From Armatimonadota bacterium (lineage in GTDB: Bacteria; Armatimonadota; Fimbriimonadia; Fimbriimonadales; GBS-DC): a stretch of DNA of 64,000 bases. The stretch is from NCBI GenBank assembly GCA_013359125.1, contig JABWCR010000015.1, forward strand, positions 1-64,000. The letters run 5' to 3'. Shown piece after piece: positions 51,200-59,987 of the stretch (positions within the stretch are counted from its first letter, which is position 1; each line of letters opens with the position of its first letter). The translations under genes and the position numbers were made by a program. The notes beneath the pieces were generated by a model, which was not told where the DNA came from, did no database searches, and saw nothing but the letters and a program-made list of their open reading frames with translations.

Positions 51200-52897
51200 A
51201 TGAGTTATCTGAAACGAGCCTTTGTTGCCGCGTTGTGCGCAGTTACTTTTGCCTGGTCGCAGACCACTACCGACCCCAACTTAACGGTCGATATCGTGAT
51301 AACCGGTCTCAGCCAGCCGACCTGCCTTCTGTTTCACGTCCGAGGCAATCCCAACGAATTTCTGGTAGGAGAAAAGGCATCCGGCCAAGTCAAGCTCGTT
51401 CGAAACGGCAGCGTCGAAGCCATCGCGCTCGATCTGCCCGTAGCCAACAACAGCGAGCGGGGCCTGCTCGGCATTGCCATGGACCCAGCCTTCGATACCA
51501 ATCGATACGTATACATTTACTACTCGCGCTCTACGTCGGACGGTGGAACCTGGCTCGACAATCGAGTGTCTAGATTCACTTGGAATCCGAGCGCCTCAAC
51601 GCTGACCGGCGAGACCTTGATTATCAGTTTCCCTAGCGATACGACCCAAAACAACGGTCCCAATCACGACGGCGGTATCATCCAGTTCGGCCCGGATGGC
51701 AAACTGTACGGCATCACCGGCGATCTCAATCGAGGATTTTTGACCAACACCCGCATCGAACAGAACACGGCCTCTGCCACCAGCGGACGGTATGCCAACG
51801 TGGGCGGGATCTTTCGAATCAATACCAACTCGACGATACCTGCCGACAACCCGTTTTTTGCTCAAACAGCGTCGCAGTTGCGGCGCCTCTGGGCCTACGG
51901 TATCCGCAACAGCTTCGGCATGATGTTCGATTCGCTGACTGGCCGGCTCTGGTTTACCGAGAACGGGCCCAATCTGTTCGACGAGATCAATATCGCGCAC
52001 AAAGGCATGAACAGCGGTTGGCTCAAGATCATGGGCCCGGACAGCCGCAACGCGACCTATACCGAAAACGGAAACGTTGCCTACAACGCCGACCAACTGA
52101 CCATCCTGCCCAACTCCCAATACTACGATCCTCTCTATTCCTGGCGATCGCCGATCGGGGTAACGTCCATCAACTTTCTGCGCAGCGCGCGATACGAGAC
52201 CAACATTCGTGACGCTGCCCTGGCAGGGGACGCCAACCTGGGCAACCTTTACAAGTTCGACGTCAACGCGAACCGAGACGATCTGATTCTGACGGGCGGC
52301 GTGGCCGATCGAGTGGCCGATAGCTCGACCGAGCGCAACCTGAACCGATGGGGCACGGGCTGGGGCGTCATCACCGACATGGACATCGGCGCAGACGGAT
52401 ACATGTACATGACTTCGCTCTCGAATGGAGCGGTCTATCGGCTTCGACCGATCAATCCGCCAACCGTGTTAAACGGAGAATGCAGGTGGCTCGGCTACCT
52501 GGGAGAACGACTCGGCATTCCCGTTACACTAGACCTCTTTAACGGCACAACGCTGGTAGAGACGATCGTTGTCGAGGCGGATGCGTTCGGAAAGTTCTCT
52601 ACTCGTCCAGCCGCGCCCGGCAACTACACAATCGTCGCTAAGTCTCCACAAGCCCTTTCAAAGCGGTTGACGGGCGTAACGCTGCCCAGCGGCGGCTATG
52701 CCTATGTGCTGATCGATTTCGATATCCTGGGAGATGCCAACAACGACAATCTGATCGACGACAGCGACCTTGCCATGCTTCTTGAAGCGTTTGGCACCAA
52801 TCTGCCAACGACAGACTTCAACGGCGATGGAATCGTAGACGACGTTGACCTGAGCGTATTGCTCATGAATTTCGGTCTATCGGGCGAATCGCCCTAA
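51200..52897 (+). CDS. PQQ-type dehydrogenase-like secreted beta-propeller with dockerin tail, paralogue 2
   Basis: A 565-residue exported paralogue of the flanking genes. It has the signal peptide MSYLKRAFVAALCAVTFAWS and opens DPNLTVDIVITGLSQP, very like copy 1. Propeller signatures are ERGLLGIAMDPAFD, NHDGGIIQFGPDGKLYGITGD with the expected His, and GIRNSFGMMFDSLTGRLWFTE. The linker domain (about 420-505) ends SGGYAYVLIDFD and the EF-hand repeats read GDANNDNLIDDSDLAMLL and DFNGDGIVDDVDLSVLL. It is followed after 12 nt by copy 3. Confidence 0.88.
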   Translation: MSYLKRAFVAALCAVTFAWSQTTTDPNLTVDIVITGLSQPTCLLFHVRGNPNEFLVGEKASGQVKLVRNGSVEAIALDLPVANNSERGLLGIAMDPAFDTNRYVYIYYSRSTSDGGTWLDNRVSRFTWNPSASTLTGETLIISFPSDTTQNNGPNHDGGIIQFGPDGKLYGITGDLNRGFLTNTRIEQNTASATSGRYANVGGIFRINTNSTIPADNPFFAQTASQLRRLWAYGIRNSFGMMFDSLTGRLWFTENGPNLFDEINIAHKGMNSGWLKIMGPDSRNATYTENGNVAYNADQLTILPNSQYYDPLYSWRSPIGVTSINFLRSARYETNIRDAALAGDANLGNLYKFDVNANRDDLILTGGVADRVADSSTERNLNRWGTGWGVITDMDIGADGYMYMTSLSNGAVYRLRPINPPTVLNGECRWLGYLGERLGIPVTLDLFNGTTLVETIVVEADAFGKFSTRPAAPGNYTIVAKSPQALSKRLTGVTLPSGGYAYVLIDFDILGDANNDNLIDDSDLAMLLEAFGTNLPTTDFNGDGIVDDVDLSVLLMNFGLSGESP

Positions 52898-52909
52898 CAG
52901 AGGGAAACT

Positions 52910-54589
52910 ATGACTAAACTTCTATCCTTAACACTCGGCGCGCTGATCGCCTTAAGCGCCCATGCGCAAACTTTTACCGAATCGGGCTTTGTGATCGAAT
53001 CCCACTTCGTGGGAGGCGTTCAAAGACCGATCTGTTTCGAGTTCCTGCACGAAGACCGCATCTCCGACGTTCTAGTGGGAGAGTGGCTGACCGGAAAGGT
53101 CAAATGGGTGCAGAACGGCACGGTCGTGGCGACTGTTCTGGACGTAAACGTCTCTAACGTCGCCGAGCGCGGCTTTCTCGGCATGGTCAAATCGCCCGAT
53201 TTCGACGAGACCGGCCACCTCTACGTCTACTACTCTCATGCGGACGTAGACGGAGGCACATGGACCGACAACCGGGTGGAGCGGTACACCTGGAACGGCG
53301 CTCAACTGGTGAATCCAACCCTCATTCTATCGTTCCCCCTCGATCCGAGCCAGATTCTGGCCGACCGGCACAACTCCGGCCCGATGGTCTTTGGACCGGA
53401 CGGCAAACTGTACGGTATGTGCGGCGATATGCATCGAGGCCGATTCAGTAACCCGCGCATCGAGCAAAATACCAGCACGACCGCCGTGGCCGGCACGGGC
53501 GGCATCTTCCGTCTAAACCCGGACGGAAGCATCCCAGCCGATAATCCATGGGTCAGCCATCCCCATCCATCGATCCAGCGCTTGTATGCCTATGGATTGC
53601 GCAATACCTTTGGCATCCAGTTCGATCCTTTGACCGGACATCTCTGGATGACCGACAACGGTCCCTCTGTCTACGACGAGGTCAATCTAGTGCGCAAGGG
53701 CTACAACGGCGGATGGCTCAAGATCATGGGGCCCGACAGCCGCGACGCCTCCTATGGAGAGAACAATCTGCGCGTTTTCAACGCCTCGGATCTGACCTAT
53801 CTGCCAGGTGCCTACTACGAAGACCCAAAGTTCAGCTTCCTGATCCCTATCGGCATCACAACCATCTGTTTCGTGCGCTCGGCCCGGTTCGAGCCGAATC
53901 TGCGCGATCATACGCTAATTGGCCAAAGCAACGGCAATGGAAGGCAATACAAACTGTTGATGAACGAAGCGAGGGACGGCTTCGTACTGTCCGGCGTCTT
54001 GGAAGACACCGTCGCCGACACCAATGCAGAGGGCGACACGATAGCGTTTCTAAACTCAGGCAGCGCGCCGACCGATTGCAAGATCGGACCAGACGGCAAC
54101 ATCTACACGACGGCGCTTTGGATCGAACGCATCTGGAGAATACGGCCGCAAAATCCGCCCACCGTGCTCAACGGTCGGGCCAAACTTTCCAACTGGACCC
54201 CCTACCCTCTGGGCGTGCCGCTGACCCTAAAGTTGATGAACGGAAATACGACCGTCGAAACGATCGACACGACGCTCGACGCCTATGGCAAGTTCTCGGT
54301 TCGCGTACAGACTCCAGGTTCTTACTCCGTAGTCGCCAAAGCAGGCACGTGGCTATCCAAGAGACAAAACAGCGTCTCGCTCTCCAACGGGGGCTGGGCC
54401 TATCTGCGCTTCAACATGGATGTAAACGGAGACGTTAACGGCGACAACATCATTGACGATAGCGATTTGGCCCAACTTCTTACCGACTTCGGTACAGAAG
54501 AATCCGCCTCAGACCTCAACGGCGACGGGATCGTGGACGACACAGACTTGGCGTTGTTGCTGGAGAACTTTGGACTTTCGGGCGAATGA
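52910..54589 (+). CDS. PQQ-type dehydrogenase-like secreted beta-propeller with dockerin tail, paralogue 3 (divergent)
   Basis: A 559-residue exported paralogue and the most divergent of the five. After the signal peptide (MTKLLSLTLGALIALSAHAQ) the opening differs (FTESGFVIESHFVGGVQRP). The active-site block reads HNSGPMVFGPDGKLYGMCGD: the His is kept but the following Gly pair has become Ser-Gly. It retains GLRNTFGIQFDPLTGHLWMT. The linker domain (LSNWTPYPLGVPLTLKLMNG) and EF-hands (GDVNGDNIIDDSDLAQLL, then DLNGDGIVDDTDLALLL) are standard. GAGGGA lies before the ATG, so it is probably co-transcribed with copy 2. Confidence 0.87.
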   Translation: MTKLLSLTLGALIALSAHAQTFTESGFVIESHFVGGVQRPICFEFLHEDRISDVLVGEWLTGKVKWVQNGTVVATVLDVNVSNVAERGFLGMVKSPDFDETGHLYVYYSHADVDGGTWTDNRVERYTWNGAQLVNPTLILSFPLDPSQILADRHNSGPMVFGPDGKLYGMCGDMHRGRFSNPRIEQNTSTTAVAGTGGIFRLNPDGSIPADNPWVSHPHPSIQRLYAYGLRNTFGIQFDPLTGHLWMTDNGPSVYDEVNLVRKGYNGGWLKIMGPDSRDASYGENNLRVFNASDLTYLPGAYYEDPKFSFLIPIGITTICFVRSARFEPNLRDHTLIGQSNGNGRQYKLLMNEARDGFVLSGVLEDTVADTNAEGDTIAFLNSGSAPTDCKIGPDGNIYTTALWIERIWRIRPQNPPTVLNGRAKLSNWTPYPLGVPLTLKLMNGNTTVETIDTTLDAYGKFSVRVQTPGSYSVVAKAGTWLSKRQNSVSLSNGGWAYLRFNMDVNGDVNGDNIIDDSDLAQLLTDFGTEESASDLNGDGIVDDTDLALLLENFGLSGE

Positions 54590-54618
54590 GCGGGGATTTC
54601 GTGGAACGAAACTTGCTG

Positions 54619-54624
54619 TATAAT
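54619..54624 (+). promoter_or_regulatory. -10 TATAAT upstream of paralogue 4
   Basis: TATAAT 39 nt before ATG 54664, with AAGGAGAG as ribosome site. It indicates an independent promoter for the fourth beta-propeller gene. Confidence 0.5.
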
Positions 54625-54663
54625 CTGTTCAACGAGGGAACGATTGATCTTTAAGGAGAGCCT

Positions 54664-56340
54664 ATGAAAACGACCTGCGCGGCAGTTCTATCGGCTTTGA
54701 TCTGCCTGACGGCAGTCGCCCAAACACTAGACGACGCCACGATGACGTGGGAGAACGTCGTTACGGGCCTCAGTTTGCCGACCTCCTTCGAGTTCATCGA
54801 CGAAAGCAACCCTAACGAGTTTTGGGTTACCGAAAAGAACACCGGCAGGGTTCGACACGTTCGCAACGGCGTTATAGGAAACACCGTGCTCGACCTTCCC
54901 GTTGCAACCGCCGCAGACCGCGGTCTGCTGAGCTTGGTCAAATCGCCCGACTTTAACCAGACCGGACACGTCTTCGTCTTCTACTCCTTCGCGATCGCCG
55001 ATGGCGGCGCCTGGATCGAAAACCGCATCGAACGATATACGTGGAACGGGACAGCAATGGTCGACCCGGTTATCATCTGGTCGACTCCGTTCGACCCCAG
55101 CCAGCCGAATGGCGATTGGCATCAGGGCGGCGTGCTTTTGTTCGGCCCCGACAGAAAACTGTACTTCCCCACCGGCGACCTGCATCGCGGTCGGCTTGAC
55201 AACGGTCGAATCGAGCAAAACACGCACGGTTCGGCAGTTGCGGGCGTAGGCGGCATCTTGCGCCTTAACCCGGACGGCACGACGCCGGACGACAACCCGT
55301 TCGCCGACCACGCCAACGAAGCGATCCGACGCATGTGGGTCTATGGGCTTAGAAACTGCTTCGGCATGGCGTTTGATTCGCTTACCGGCTTGCTCTGGTT
55401 TACTGAAAACGGCCCAGACAAGTACGACGAGATCAATATCGCGCGCAAGGGGCTTAACAGCGGATGGCTCAAAATCGTCGGCCCCGACAGCCGTAACGCG
55501 ATATACTTTGAAAATAACAACACCGCCTACAACGCTGCCGACCTGACCATGCTGCCCGGAGCGATCTATCGCGATCCAGAGTTCAGCTGGGTTGAGCCGA
55601 TCGGCCCGATCACTATGCTCTTTCTAAGAAGCCAGCGATTCGACGCCAACTGGCGGGACCATGCGATCTTTGACGACAGCAACCACAGCGAGCTCTATCG
55701 GCTCCTGATGAACAATGAGCGCGACGGCTTTGCGCTAACTGGCGGCTTGGCCGACAAGGTGGCCGACCATGGGGGAGAAAGGCTCCTGCTCAAAGTCGGT
55801 ACGGGTTTCTGGACGTGCACCGATAGCGAGATTGGGGCGGATGGATACGCCTACTTGCTCTCGTTAGCGCACGGTCGCGTTATCCGCCTGCGCCCTGTCA
55901 ATCCGCCAACGGTTATCAATGGCCGCATCGAATTAACTAACTACGTCGGCTCGATGATCGGCGTACCCTTGACGATCGAACTGCGCCAAGGGCAGACGGT
56001 CGTCGAAACGCTCAATACAACCCTCGATGTCTGGGGCAAGTTTTCTGTGCGAGTGGCAGCGCCGGGCAACTACACGGCCTATGTGAAGCCATCCAAATGG
56101 CTCGCCAACAAGATTCTCGGCGTTAGCCTCACATCCGGCGGCTATGCTTACCTCAAGTTTGCCAGCGGCTCCAACGGCGACGTCAACGGAGACAACATCG
56201 TGGACGATAGCGACCTGGGGGCTGTGTTGGAGGCCTTTGGCACAGACAACGCCGCGGCAGACCTAAACGGCGACGGTATCGTGGACGACACGGACTTGAG
56301 CATCGTGCTCGAAGCCTTCGGACTGCAAGGCGAGGACTGA
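54664..56340 (+). CDS. PQQ-type dehydrogenase-like secreted beta-propeller with dockerin tail, paralogue 4
   Basis: A 558-residue exported paralogue. The signal peptide is MKTTCAAVLSALICLTAVAQ. The mature start TWENVVTGLSLPTSFEF and WVTEKNTGRVRHVRNG are closest to copy 5, so these two form a subgroup. The active-site block HQGGVLLFGPDRKLYFPTGD and GLRNCFGMAFDSLTGLLWFT are intact. Linker domain about 420-500, then GDVNGDNIVDDSDLGAVL and DLNGDGIVDDTDLSIVL. It has its own -10 box and Shine-Dalgarno sequence. Confidence 0.88.
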   Translation: MKTTCAAVLSALICLTAVAQTLDDATMTWENVVTGLSLPTSFEFIDESNPNEFWVTEKNTGRVRHVRNGVIGNTVLDLPVATAADRGLLSLVKSPDFNQTGHVFVFYSFAIADGGAWIENRIERYTWNGTAMVDPVIIWSTPFDPSQPNGDWHQGGVLLFGPDRKLYFPTGDLHRGRLDNGRIEQNTHGSAVAGVGGILRLNPDGTTPDDNPFADHANEAIRRMWVYGLRNCFGMAFDSLTGLLWFTENGPDKYDEINIARKGLNSGWLKIVGPDSRNAIYFENNNTAYNAADLTMLPGAIYRDPEFSWVEPIGPITMLFLRSQRFDANWRDHAIFDDSNHSELYRLLMNNERDGFALTGGLADKVADHGGERLLLKVGTGFWTCTDSEIGADGYAYLLSLAHGRVIRLRPVNPPTVINGRIELTNYVGSMIGVPLTIELRQGQTVVETLNTTLDVWGKFSVRVAAPGNYTAYVKPSKWLANKILGVSLTSGGYAYLKFASGSNGDVNGDNIVDDSDLGAVLEAFGTDNAAADLNGDGIVDDTDLSIVLEAFGLQGED

Positions 56341-56342
56341 TT

Positions 56343-56398
56343 TCCCGCAACGGCGGGATTGAGTAAAGTCGGACGGCGGGCTCTGCCCCTGGTCCGAT
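56343..56398 (+). other. Two-hairpin intergenic leader before paralogue 5
   Basis: A TCCCGC-AACG-GCGGGA hairpin at 56343-56358 is followed by a nested inverted repeat at about 56371-56398, TCGGAC and GTCCGA outside with GGGC-TCT-GCCC inside. No T-run follows, so termination is uncertain. It could be a processing or attenuation site between copies 4 and 5. Confidence 0.35.
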
Positions 56399-56427
56399 GA
56401 TGTTGAAAAAAGGAGGTCGTGCTGATT

Positions 56428-58143
56428 ATGGGTGCATCAACAGCCCGTGCTTGGATTGCTCTACGCCGAATGTCGGCGCTCGCTTTGCTAACTGGCGCAT
56501 TGCTCGCAAATTCTCAAACCCTTGTCGATACATCGATGACTTGGGAAAACGTTGTAACCGGCCTATCCAACCCCATCAACTTTGAGTTCGTCAGCGACAA
56601 GAACCCGACCGAAATGTGGGTAACGGAAAAGAACACCGGGCGCGTAAAGCACATCTTCAACGGAACCGTCCGGATTGTGCTAGACCTGCAAGTCTCAAAC
56701 AGCACCGACCGCGGGCTGCTCGGTATCGTCAAGCATCCCGACTTTGAGCAGAATCGTTGGGTCTATCTCTACTATTCGACATCGCCCTCAGGCGAAGGCG
56801 CCGATTGGCTCTCTAATCGAGTCGTGCGATTTGAGTGGACCGGAGACGAGTTCATCAACCCCCTGCTCATCTGGGAGACCTTTACCGATCCCAACCAGCC
56901 CAACGGCAACTGGCACCAGGGCGGCGTCATGGCGTTCGGCCCCGATCGCAAACTCTATATCGTAACAGGCGACCTCCACCGAGGACGCATCTGGGCCGGT
57001 CGAATCGAGCAGAATACTCACGCAACCCTTCCATCGGGCGTTGGCGGCATCCTTAGGCTTAACGACGACGGCACAACCCCAAGCGACAACCCGTTTGTCA
57101 GCCACTCAGCGGAGTCTATTCGCCGCATGTGGACATACGGTCTGCGCAACTCCTTTGGCATCGAATTTGATCCGCGCACTGGCATCCTCTGGTACACGGA
57201 GAACGGCCCCGACTTTTGGGACGAGATCAATTATGTGGAGCGCGGCGGCATGAACAGCGGCTGGCTCCTGATCATGGGGCCCGATAGCCGCGATGCCCGA
57301 TACCCCGAGAACAACCAGACCGCATTTAACGCCTCGAACCTGGTCAACTTGCCAAACAGTTACTACCAAGACCCTGTGTTCAGCTGGTATAACACGATCG
57401 GCCCCATTGCATGTAAATTCATCACGAGCGCCCGCTTCTCGGGCGATTGGTCGGAAAACCTCTTCATGACCGATACCAACACAGCTGGCCTTTATCTCTT
57501 CAAGATGAGGCCAGACCGCAAGGGTTTTCTGCTTGACGGCCCTCTTAGCGACCAAGTTGCCGACAACCTGGCAGAACGCGAGATGAATCGCATAGGATCG
57601 ACGTTCTGGACGATCACCGACGTCAAGTTTGGAGCGGACGGCTTCATGTACCTGCTAGGACATGCGCACGGTCGAATTCTCCGAATCCGACCCGTCAGTC
57701 CGCCGCCCGTTCTGAATGGCAAGGCAGTGCTCGAGAACTATGCCGCTTTGCCTCTCAACATGCCGATCACGATCAGACTTCGAAACGAAACGACCAACGA
57801 ACTCCACGATCCGATCAACAGCGTCTTGGACTGGAAGGGCAACTTCAGCGTTCGGGCTCCATCAGGCGGTACGTTCTCGGGTTCGATCAAGGTGGGAACT
57901 TATCTCAGTCAGAGCATCGAAGAGTTCACTTTGGCGGCCAACGGGTACATCTATCTCGATCCTGCCTTTGGCGCCAACGGCGATGTGAACGGCGACGACA
58001 TCGTGGACGACGCGGACCTGCTCATAGTGCTTGAATCGTTCGGCACAGATGGTTTGGGCGATGTCAACGGAGACGGCATCGTTGACGATCTCGATCTCGC
58101 CATTGTCCTTGAGTCCTTTGGTCTGGCCGGACACCAACCCTAA
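56428..58143 (+). CDS. PQQ-type dehydrogenase-like secreted beta-propeller with dockerin tail, paralogue 5
   Basis: A 571-residue exported paralogue. ATG 56428 is chosen over the in-frame GTG 56419 because the strong AAAGGAGGT at 56409-56417 would be almost touching the GTG but is 10-11 nt from the ATG. The signal region is MSALALLTGALLANS, possibly after an Arg-rich start. TWENVVTGLSNPINFEF groups it with copy 4. It carries HQGGVMAFGPDRKLYIVTGD, GLRNSFGIEFDPRTGILWYT, the linker domain and two EF-hands (GDVNGDDIVDDADLLIVL, then DVNGDGIVDDLDLAIVL). Its stop overlaps the convergent phosphoesterase stop by 4 nt. Confidence 0.88.
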   Translation: MGASTARAWIALRRMSALALLTGALLANSQTLVDTSMTWENVVTGLSNPINFEFVSDKNPTEMWVTEKNTGRVKHIFNGTVRIVLDLQVSNSTDRGLLGIVKHPDFEQNRWVYLYYSTSPSGEGADWLSNRVVRFEWTGDEFINPLLIWETFTDPNQPNGNWHQGGVMAFGPDRKLYIVTGDLHRGRIWAGRIEQNTHATLPSGVGGILRLNDDGTTPSDNPFVSHSAESIRRMWTYGLRNSFGIEFDPRTGILWYTENGPDFWDEINYVERGGMNSGWLLIMGPDSRDARYPENNQTAFNASNLVNLPNSYYQDPVFSWYNTIGPIACKFITSARFSGDWSENLFMTDTNTAGLYLFKMRPDRKGFLLDGPLSDQVADNLAEREMNRIGSTFWTITDVKFGADGFMYLLGHAHGRILRIRPVSPPPVLNGKAVLENYAALPLNMPITIRLRNETTNELHDPINSVLDWKGNFSVRAPSGGTFSGSIKVGTYLSQSIEEFTLAANGYIYLDPAFGANGDVNGDDIVDDADLLIVLESFGTDGLGDVNGDGIVDDLDLAIVLESFGLAGHQP

Positions 58144-58625
58144 ATCTGAACGATCTCGATCTCTAACTCGGGCAGCCTGACAAGCGCCATCGTCGGGTTG
58201 CCCGTTTGCCATCCGCCCAGTTCGCCCGGGTTCAAAATCTGGCAGCCCCCCTCTTGCCGAACATCGACCTTATGGGTGTGGCCATAGACGACCAGGTCGA
58301 ACAATCCGCTGAGGGCAACCGCCTGCACCGGTTCTGGCTCGTGAAACATCGCTATCCTCACACCCGCGATCTCGCCCTGCCACGGTTGCTGTCGAATCTC
58401 GCCGAAAGGGCTCATAAAGCGATGAAGGCCTAACCGCTCGCCGTCGTTATTGCCAAAGATCGCCGTAACCGGCTTGCCCAGCCGCTCCAATCGCTTGGCG
58501 GCAAAGGGAGCGATGATGTCTCCCGCATGGAGCAGCCGCTCGACGCCCCGTTCGAGCGCCAGATCGACCGCGCGATCCAAGGTTGTCAGATTGTCGTGGC
58601 TGTCCGAGATCACCGCAATCAGCAT
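58140..58625 (-). CDS. YfcE/MJ0936-family metallophosphoesterase
   Basis: A 161-residue cytoplasmic calcineurin-fold phosphoesterase. The metal-binding motifs are DSHDN (near residue 8), HAGD (near 37), GNND (near 58), a His in AMFHEP and GHTHK (near 113). Members cleave phosphodiesters in vitro; the natural substrate is generally unknown. AAGGAG precedes the ATG. It lies after the hairpin that ends the 2-oxo acid dehydrogenase genes and may be transcribed by read-through or from an unseen promoter. Confidence 0.9.
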   Translation of the reverse strand: MLIAVISDSHDNLTTLDRAVDLALERGVERLLHAGDIIAPFAAKRLERLGKPVTAIFGNNDGERLGLHRFMSPFGEIRQQPWQGEIAGVRIAMFHEPEPVQAVALSGLFDLVVYGHTHKVDVRQEGGCQILNPGELGGWQTGNPTMALVRLPELEIEIVQI

Positions 58626-58643
58626 GGGCGCTCCTTACATGTG

Positions 58644-58677
58644 GAAACCGCCCCGAGGGGGAATTCGGGGCGGTTTC
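58644..58677 (-). terminator. Terminator-like hairpin after E2 gene
   Basis: GAAACCGCCCCGA at 58644-58656 pairs perfectly over 13 bp with TCGGGGCGGTTTC at 58665-58677 around an 8-nt loop. It lies between the E2 stop at 58707 and the phosphoesterase start. No T-run follows, so its strength is uncertain. Confidence 0.6.
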
Positions 58678-58706
58678 TCGGGGGACGGGGTTTGGATAGA
58701 AGACTC

Positions 58707-59957
58707 CTATTTGAAAAAGTCGAATTCTTCGATAAGGGATTTTACCCGTTTTAGGAACTGTCCCGCATACATGCCGTCGATCAAGCGGTGATCGTAGCTC
58801 ATGCAGAGGTTCATCATCGACCGGATTGCAATCATATCGTCGATAGCCACCGGCTGCTTGACGATCGCATATGTGCCCATAACCGCCGATTGCGGCGCGT
58901 TGATAATGGGAGTCCCGATCAATGCGCCATAAGTGCCTGTGTTCGTAACGGTAAACGTGCCGCCCATCAGGTCGTTGGTCGTAATCCGGCTCTCCCGCGC
59001 CTTCTTCGCCAACTCTTCCAAATCTTTCGCCAAATCGATCAAACTCTTCTTGTGAGCGTCTCGAATGACCGGCACGACCAAGCCGCCCTCGCCTTTGGCG
59101 CCCAAGGCCACAGCAACGCCTAAGTTCACGTACTTATGGACAATGATCTTGTCGCCCTCGATAGAAGCGTTCATCATGGGATACTCGACCAGCGCCTCGG
59201 TAACCGCCTTAAGGAAGAAGGGCGAATAGGTGAGCCGAACGCCGAACTGAGCTTGAAAACTCTCTTTGTTGCGGTCGCGGAACTCGACCAGCTTCGTTAC
59301 GTCCGCCTGCATCACCGTCGTAACGTGCACAAGCGTCTGGTAGCTATGGGTCAGTTTGTCCGCAATGACCTTTCGCAAGCCCGTAAAGGGGATGATCTCG
59401 TCGCCCTCGCCCACAACGACCGGACGAGGCGCCTCAAAACTGGGCGCCTTTCGACCCTCCAGATAGGCCACTAAATCGCGCTTGGAGACTCGACCGCCGC
59501 TCCCTGTTCCCGATAGGCCGCTCAATTCAGCCTCGGACAACCCATGGTCCTTTGCCATTCGCGACACCAACGGCGAGTAGCGTCGCGAGCCCTTGTTCGC
59601 CGCAGGCGCAGCGACAACCGGCGCGGCGGCGGGCGTTGGAGCCGGGGCCGGAGCCGAGTCGGCATAGAATCCCTCGCTCTCTTGAATGGGGGGCGGACCG
59701 CTCTTCTTGGCGACGACGCCGTCCTCGGAGATCACCGCTAACTCTTGTCCTACTAATACGGTCTCGCCTTCCTTGGCCAAAATCTGCTGCATAATGCCGG
59801 TGGCGGGCGCCGGAAGCTCGGTGTTCACTTTGTCGGTCATGATCTCGACGATCGGCTCGTCTTCGGCGACCGATTCGCCGACGTTCTTAAGCCATCGCAC
59901 AATGGTGCCCTCGACTATGCTTTCCCCCAGTTCAGGCATGACGACCGACGTTGGCAT
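58707..59957 (-). CDS. Dihydrolipoamide acyltransferase (E2) of a 2-oxo acid dehydrogenase complex
   Basis: A 416-residue core subunit that transfers the acyl group from lipoyl to CoA. The lipoyl domain (about 1-78) has the lipoylated Lys in IMTDKVNTELPAP near residue 43. An Ala/Pro-rich hinge and E3-binding domain (about 125-165; SPLVSRMAKDHGLSEAEL) precede the catalytic domain (about 190-416), with YDHRLIDGMYAGQFL near the end. ATG 59957 is chosen because GAGGAGAG lies upstream and homology starts there. Third gene after E1alpha and E1beta; no E3 gene is in the window. Confidence 0.94.
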   Translation of the reverse strand: MPTSVVMPELGESIVEGTIVRWLKNVGESVAEDEPIVEIMTDKVNTELPAPATGIMQQILAKEGETVLVGQELAVISEDGVVAKKSGPPPIQESEGFYADSAPAPAPTPAAAPVVAAPAANKGSRRYSPLVSRMAKDHGLSEAELSGLSGTGSGGRVSKRDLVAYLEGRKAPSFEAPRPVVVGEGDEIIPFTGLRKVIADKLTHSYQTLVHVTTVMQADVTKLVEFRDRNKESFQAQFGVRLTYSPFFLKAVTEALVEYPMMNASIEGDKIIVHKYVNLGVAVALGAKGEGGLVVPVIRDAHKKSLIDLAKDLEELAKKARESRITTNDLMGGTFTVTNTGTYGALIGTPIINAPQSAVMGTYAIVKQPVAIDDMIAIRSMMNLCMSYDHRLIDGMYAGQFLKRVKSLIEEFDFFK

Positions 59958-59987
59958 CAAACTCTCCTCATCCCGAATCTTACCCAA

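Noticed and set aside
14655-58143. A cellulosome locus
   Set aside because: Dockerin-like tails are present but no cohesin, scaffoldin or clear cellulase domain is encoded in the window.
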